From the NCBI GenBank assembly GCA_020438185.1, contig JAGQVC010000037.1, positions 1-9,485 of the forward strand: 9,485 bases of DNA. The letters run 5' to 3'. The notes under the pieces were generated by a model, which did not search any database, was not told where the DNA came from, and saw only the letters and a program-made list of their open reading frames with translations. Source of the DNA: Bacteroidota bacterium (GTDB lineage Bacteria; Bacteroidota; Bacteroidia; M30B66). Position 1 is the first letter of the stretch. Each line of letters opens with the position of its first letter. This document shows, one piece after another, positions 5,852 to 9,485 of the stretch. Position numbers and translations under genes: made by a program.

Positions 5852-8663
5852 AGCGACTCAGATACAAATTCCTTTCGCTGTATAATCGCTGGAATGTTTC
5901 GTCGTGCAAATCTTTAATAAAATGAATTGCCTCACCGGTACTCTTCATTTCGGGACCTAATTCCTTATTAACTCCCGGAAATTTATCGAATGAGAAAACC
6001 GGGATTTTTATAGCGTAACCTTCCTTGCGCGGATTGAATTTAAAATCACTCAGCTTGTTATGCCCAAGCATAACCTTGGTAGCATAATTCACATAAGGTT
6101 CATCGTATGCTTTGCATATAAAAGGAACCGTGCGCGATGCCCGCGGATTAGCCTCAATTACATAAACAATCTCATTTTTAATGGCAAACTGAATGTTCAG
6201 CAATCCAACCGTATTCATTGCCAATGCTATGGTACGTGTATGTTCTTCAATTTGCTTAATTACATTTTCACTCAAACTGAATGTCGGCAAAACGGCATTT
6301 GAATCTCCCGAATGAATTCCGGCCGGTTCAATGTGCTCCATAATACCAATTATGTAAACATTTTCGCCATCGCAGATAGAATCTGACTCAGCCTCAACAG
6401 CCGAGTCGAGAAAATGATCAAGCAATACTTTATTACCGGGAATATCCTTCAATAAATCAACAACATGGTGCTCCAGTTCCTCTTCGTTAATCACAATTTT
6501 CATGTTGTGACCACCCAGCACGTAACTCGGGCGAACCAACAGCGGGAAACCAAGTTCACGCGCCAGATCTGCTGCCTGATCAGCATGCTCAATCACTCCG
6601 AATTTTGGATACGGAATATTATTATCACGCAAAAGGGTAGAGAAGGAGCCGCGGTCTTCGGCCAGGTCCAGACTTTTATAAGAAGTACCAATAATTTTAA
6701 TGCCGTAGCGATCTAATTTTTCGGCCAGTTTCAATGCTGTTTGTCCGCCAAGCTGAACAATTACTCCTTCAGGCTTTTCGTGAAGTATAATATCGTAGAT
6801 ATGTTCCCAGAAAACCGGCTCGAAATACAACTTGTCTGCTACATCAAAATCAGTTGATACAGTTTCGGGATTGCAGTTAATCATAATGGTTTCGTAACCA
6901 CATTCCTTTGCAGCCAAAACGCCATGTACGCAGCTGTAATCGAATTCAATTCCCTGTCCAATCCGGTTGGGGCCCGATCCAAGTACAATTATCTTTTTCC
7001 GGTCGCTTACAGCACTCTCGTTTTCACCATCAAAAGTGGAATAATAATAAGGTGTCTGAGCTTCAAATTCAGCAGCACAGGTATCTACAAGCTTGTAAAC
7101 CCGCCTGATTTCCATTTTATGCCTTTTATTAAACACCTGACTTTCAAGGCATCGCAGCAGATGGGCAATTTGCCTGTCGGCATAACCTTTTTGCTTCGCT
7201 TTTAGTATTAATGAGCGGGGAATAGAGTCAATCGTGTAACGTTCTATCTCCCGGTCAATCTCAACCAGTTCTTCAATCTGATGCAGGAACCAGGGATCAA
7301 TTTGCGTGAATTTCTGAACGGTCTTGAATGGAATACCAAGCGTTAGCGCATCTTTGATGTGAAACAATCTGTTCCAGCTCGGGTTTTTCAAACTTTCAAT
7401 TACCGCGTCCGGGTTTCTCAGGTCTTTTCCGTCAGCACCTAAGCCGTTCCGGCTGATTTCCAGGCTTTGACAACCTTTTTGCAACGCTTCCTGAAAACTG
7501 CGGCCAATTCCCATTACTTCCCCAACCGATTTCATCTGCAATCCCAAGTGGGCATTTGCATTTTTGAATTTGTTGAAGTTCCAGCGCGGAATTTTAACAA
7601 TAACGTAATCCAGCGTAGGCTCAAAAAAGGCTGAAGTATTTCCGGTAATCTGATTACTCAATTCATCAAGATTGTATCCGATAGCCAGCTTCGCTGCGAT
7701 TTTGGCAATCGGATAACCGGTTGCTTTAGAAGCAAGTGCAGAAGAGCGGCTAACGCGTGGATTGATTTCAATCGCAATAATGTCTTCATTTTCAGGATCC
7801 AGCGCAAACTGCACATTGCATCCACCTGCAAAGGTGCCGATCGAGCGCATCAGCTTGATGGCCATATCGCGCATCCGCTGATAAGCGGTATCACTTAAAG
7901 TCATGGCAGGTGCAACGGTAATCGAATCACCCGTATGAACTCCCATCGGATCAAAGTTCTCGATTGAGCAGATAATAATGATGTTCTGATTATTATCGCG
8001 CAGCAGCTCCAGCTCAAATTCTTTCCAACCGAAAAGGGCTTTTTCAATCAAAACCTCATGAATGGGCGATGCATGCAAACCACGATTCAGCAGTTCATCA
8101 AAATCTTCCTTGCGGTGCACAAAAGCGCCGCCTGTGCCACCAAGTGTGTACGAAGGCCTGATAACCAGCGGGAAACCAATTCGCTGAGCTATTTCTTTTC
8201 CCTCCAGAAAAGAGTTGGCAACCTGAGAAGGAGGCACATTGATGTCGAGGTCTATGCAAAGTTGTCTGAACTGATCCCGGTCCTCGGTGCATTCAATTGC
8301 GTCAATCTGAACTCCGACAATTTTCACCCCGTACTTTTTCCAGATGCCCATTTCATCGGCCTTTTTGGCCAGATTCAGAGCAGTTTGACCACCCATGGTT
8401 GGCAATACGGCATCAATCTTACGTTCCTGGAGAATGTGTTCCAGACTTTGAACGGTAAGAGGCAACAAATAGACATGGTCGGCCGAAACCTTATCCGTCA
8501 TAATTGTTGCAGGATTGCTGTTAATCAGCGAAACTTCTATTCCTTCCTCGCGAAGCGAGCGTGCCGCCTGAGAGCCGGAATAATCGAATTCGCAAGCCTG
8601 TCCGATAATAATGGGTCCGCTGCCAATAATAAGAATCGAGCGGATGTCAGTGTTTTTGGGCAT
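5850..8663 (-). CDS. carB: Carbamoyl-phosphate synthase large subunit, lacking the C-terminal allosteric domain
   Basis: Makes carbamoyl phosphate from bicarbonate, glutamine-derived ammonia and two ATP, together with the CarA glutaminase, for arginine and pyrimidine synthesis in the cytoplasm. From the start at 8663 it has 937 residues. The first half (about 1-400) has GSGPIIIGQACEFDYSG (14-30), RPSYTLGGTGGAF (169-181) and EINPRVSRSS (299-308); numbering matches the E. coli metal-binding Glu299 and Asn301. The oligomerisation region is about 400-550. The second half (about 555-937) repeats the pattern: GSGPNRIGQGIEFDYS (562-577), RPSYVLGGHNM (711-721), EANPRASRTVPF (837-848). It stops shortly after GPEMKSTGE, where E. 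coli CarB (1073 residues) continues into its MGS-like regulatory domain. I recall CarB proteins of about 950 residues in Flavobacteriia, so this is probably a lineage trait. The frame reaches back to ATG 8699, but MPKNTDI matches the E. coli N-terminus and a -7 element lies at 8686-8693, favouring 8663. carA is not adjacent. Confidence 0.97.
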   Translation of the reverse strand: MPKNTDIRSILIIGSGPIIIGQACEFDYSGSQAARSLREEGIEVSLINSNPATIMTDKVSADHVYLLPLTVQSLEHILQERKIDAVLPTMGGQTALNLAKKADEMGIWKKYGVKIVGVQIDAIECTEDRDQFRQLCIDLDINVPPSQVANSFLEGKEIAQRIGFPLVIRPSYTLGGTGGAFVHRKEDFDELLNRGLHASPIHEVLIEKALFGWKEFELELLRDNNQNIIIICSIENFDPMGVHTGDSITVAPAMTLSDTAYQRMRDMAIKLMRSIGTFAGGCNVQFALDPENEDIIAIEINPRVSRSSALASKATGYPIAKIAAKLAIGYNLDELSNQITGNTSAFFEPTLDYVIVKIPRWNFNKFKNANAHLGLQMKSVGEVMGIGRSFQEALQKGCQSLEISRNGLGADGKDLRNPDAVIESLKNPSWNRLFHIKDALTLGIPFKTVQKFTQIDPWFLHQIEELVEIDREIERYTIDSIPRSLILKAKQKGYADRQIAHLLRCLESQVFNKRHKMEIRRVYKLVDTCAAEFEAQTPYYYSTFDGENESAVSDRKKIIVLGSGPNRIGQGIEFDYSCVHGVLAAKECGYETIMINCNPETVSTDFDVADKLYFEPVFWEHIYDIILHEKPEGVIVQLGGQTALKLAEKLDRYGIKIIGTSYKSLDLAEDRGSFSTLLRDNNIPYPKFGVIEHADQAADLARELGFPLLVRPSYVLGGHNMKIVINEEELEHHVVDLLKDIPGNKVLLDHFLDSAVEAESDSICDGENVYIIGIMEHIEPAGIHSGDSNAVLPTFSLSENVIKQIEEHTRTIALAMNTVGLLNIQFAIKNEIVYVIEANPRASRTVPFICKAYDEPYVNYATKVMLGHNKLSDFKFNPRKEGYAIKIPVFSFDKFPGVNKELGPEMKSTGEAIHFIKDLHDETFQRLYSERNLYLSR

Positions 8664-8667
8664 GTTT

Positions 8668-8682
8668 TCCGGGTTAACCGGA
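8668..8682 (-). promoter_or_regulatory. Hairpin/palindrome in the carB leader
   Basis: On the minus strand TCCGG, five bases (TTAAC), CCGGA form a 15-base interrupted palindrome ending four bases before the carB ATG; its core GGTTAACC is a perfect 8-base palindrome. As RNA it is a short GC-rich stem beside the start codon; as DNA it lies over the expected transcript start. Either a leader structure or an operator is possible; neither is proven. Confidence 0.4.
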
Positions 8683-8685
8683 GGA

Positions 8686-8693
8686 CAAAAGTA
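8686..8693 (-). promoter_or_regulatory. Candidate -7 promoter element of carB
   Basis: TACTTTTG on the minus strand (8693-8686) is an exact match to the Bacteroidota TAnnTTTG element. Transcription would begin around 8679-8682, leaving a leader of about 16-20 bases before ATG 8663 and excluding the ATG at 8699. No convincing -33 TTTG is seen at the usual distance. Confidence 0.55.
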
Positions 8694-8768
8694 AGGCATG
8701 AACTCCCCGCTCCGGGAAATAGTGCGGAAAAAACATCAAAAGTTTTACACGTTTTTCACACATGACGA

Positions 8769-8784
8769 TATCAACGATTTGATA
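8769..8784. repeat. Inverted repeat between the divergent carB and membrane-protein genes
   Basis: TATCAA, four bases (CGAT), TTGATA: a 16-base perfect inverted repeat, extendable to 8767-8787 with one bulged base. It lies about 105 bases before the carB ATG and 67 bases before the divergent ATG. Its symmetry and position fit an operator. The rest of the 188-base gap shows a tandem-like pair GTTTTACAC/GTTTTTCACAC (8742-8761) and no gene. Confidence 0.4.
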
Positions 8785-8839
8785 ATCAGAAATATATACA
8801 TTCATTTCGGGAAGAAATAACCAACCCCATCTAATTCAT

Positions 8840-8847
8840 TTACTTTG
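8840..8847 (+). promoter_or_regulatory. Weak candidate -7 element for the right-edge gene
   Basis: TTACTTTG differs by one base from TAnnTTTG and lies only 4 bases before the ATG at 8852, which would make the transcript almost leaderless. No -33 element is evident at the usual distance. Confidence 0.3.
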
Positions 8848-8851
8848 CCTC

Positions 8852-9485
8852 ATGCAAAACCGACTTAAATACTACGTCCTTCCGGCTTTGGCTACCTTTC
8901 TCACCAGGCTGCCATTCATCTTTGCGGGTTACGGCAGCGAGGACGATAGCTGGGGTTTAGTCCAGAATGCCCGTCTGATGGCCGAAAGCGGTACGTATTC
9001 GTATTCCCGTTTACCCGGACATCCGGTTCAGGAATACTTGCTCATGTTAATGCCTGAATCGGGTGCTGTTAGTATGAATCTTTTATCGGTCCTGTTTAGC
9101 GTGTTGGCAGTTATTGCATTTTCCAATTGTTTGCGACTTCTCAAATTGCCAAATGCGCATTTATGGGCGCTTATTTTTTCAGCTATTCCGGCTTTTTTCG
9201 TGGCGGGCACTTATACCATCGATTACGATTGGGCGCTTGCATTTATTCTACTGGCATTCAACTTTCAGCTCCGTGGTAATTTAATTTGGGCAGGTGTGTT
9301 TATCGGCCTGGCGGCCGGATGCAGACTGACTTCAGTACTGGTAATACCTGCATTTTTTTGGCTTAATTTATCCATGGTAAACAAGCCTGTTTCATTTGGT
9401 AAAATCCTGAAGCTTGGGTTTGTAGCTTCAATCGTTACCCTAATTTGTTATTTACCTGCATTTATGCAGTACGGAGTTGATTTTA
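8852..9485 (+). CDS. Multi-span membrane protein, probable GT-C fold glycosyltransferase (3' end outside window)
   Basis: The first 211 residues of a polytopic inner-membrane protein; the frame is open to the right edge. A first hydrophobic segment (about 8-27) is followed by an acidic loop, GYGSEDDSWGLVQNARLM (27-43), and then YSRLPGHPVQEYLL (51-64). An acidic pair just after the first membrane helix, followed by an SRxPGxP-type motif, is the pattern of lipid-phosphate-sugar-dependent GT-C transferases (the PMT/GT39-like group). Further segments lie at about 73-95, 103-122, 126-140, 144-170 and 185-204, with YTIDYDWALAF and GLAAGCRLTS between or within them. By analogy it would move a sugar from a polyprenyl carrier onto a lipid or protein on the periplasmic side; the substrate is unknown. 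The start at 8852 is the first ATG after a -7-like element. It is divergent from carB and functionally unrelated by appearance. The family call is from pattern recognition only. Confidence 0.7.
   Translation, partial: MQNRLKYYVLPALATFLTRLPFIFAGYGSEDDSWGLVQNARLMAESGTYSYSRLPGHPVQEYLLMLMPESGAVSMNLLSVLFSVLAVIAFSNCLRLLKLPNAHLWALIFSAIPAFFVAGTYTIDYDWALAFILLAFNFQLRGNLIWAGVFIGLAAGCRLTSVLVIPAFFWLNLSMVNKPVSFGKILKLGFVASIVTLICYLPAFMQYGVDF

Noticed and set aside
8664..8699. CarB starting at ATG 8699 (12 extra residues)
   Set aside because: The extension contains the exact -7 element TACTTTTG and has no counterpart in E. coli CarB, whose N-terminus aligns with MPKNTDI at 8663.
8058..8765. Long plus-strand open frame (235 codons) opposite carB
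   Set aside because: It lies antisense to the strongly conserved N-terminal half of carB, shows no recognisable domain, and its length is explained by codon bias of the real gene.

Overview
The window reads as a chromosomal stretch from a member of the Bacteroidota. The reasons are a large TonB-dependent receptor of the kind abundant in that phylum, a protein carrying the C-terminal type IX secretion sorting domain, promoter elements resembling the phylum's TAnnTTTG -7 box, starts preceded by A-rich sequence rather than Shine-Dalgarno sites, and a short CarB. A finer placement cannot be made from this sequence alone. No RNA gene, CRISPR array or insertion sequence was seen.

Left part, plus strand (1-3932): a compact gene cluster that enters from the left edge. 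It holds the C-terminal barrel of a TonB-dependent receptor (5' end outside the window), a polytopic membrane protein resembling DUF2306, a LytS/YehU-type histidine kinase and a LytTR response regulator. Gaps are 18 and 11 bases, and the kinase and regulator overlap by 4 bases, so one transcript is likely. The natural reading is outer-membrane uptake or sensing joined to a two-component switch; the signal is unknown.

Middle, minus strand (3958-5675): a RelE/ParE-type toxin-antitoxin pair, antitoxin first, with an 8-base overlap. It runs convergently into the regulator and has its own candidate -7 element with a palindrome over it. Upstream of it is a separate gene for a secreted, type IX-sorted, beta-rich protein with no recognisable catalytic domain.

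Right part (5850-8663, minus): carB, the large subunit of carbamoyl-phosphate synthase, for arginine and pyrimidine synthesis. Both ATP-grasp halves are intact, but the protein stops where the E. coli enzyme begins its C-terminal allosteric (MGS-like) domain, and carA is not adjacent. A -7 element inside the longest open frame supports an internal start at 8663, and a short hairpin lies just before that start. A likely terminator includes the carB stop codon, and a second hairpin follows it.

Right edge, plus strand (8852-end): the start of a multi-membrane-span protein resembling GT-C fold glycosyltransferases, cut by the window edge and divergent from carB across 188 bases that contain a 16-base inverted repeat.

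Most of this is ordinary. The points most worth a second look are the receptor/membrane protein/LytS/LytTR cluster, the CarB without an allosteric domain together with its 5' leader hairpin, and the inverted repeats in the intergenic regions.
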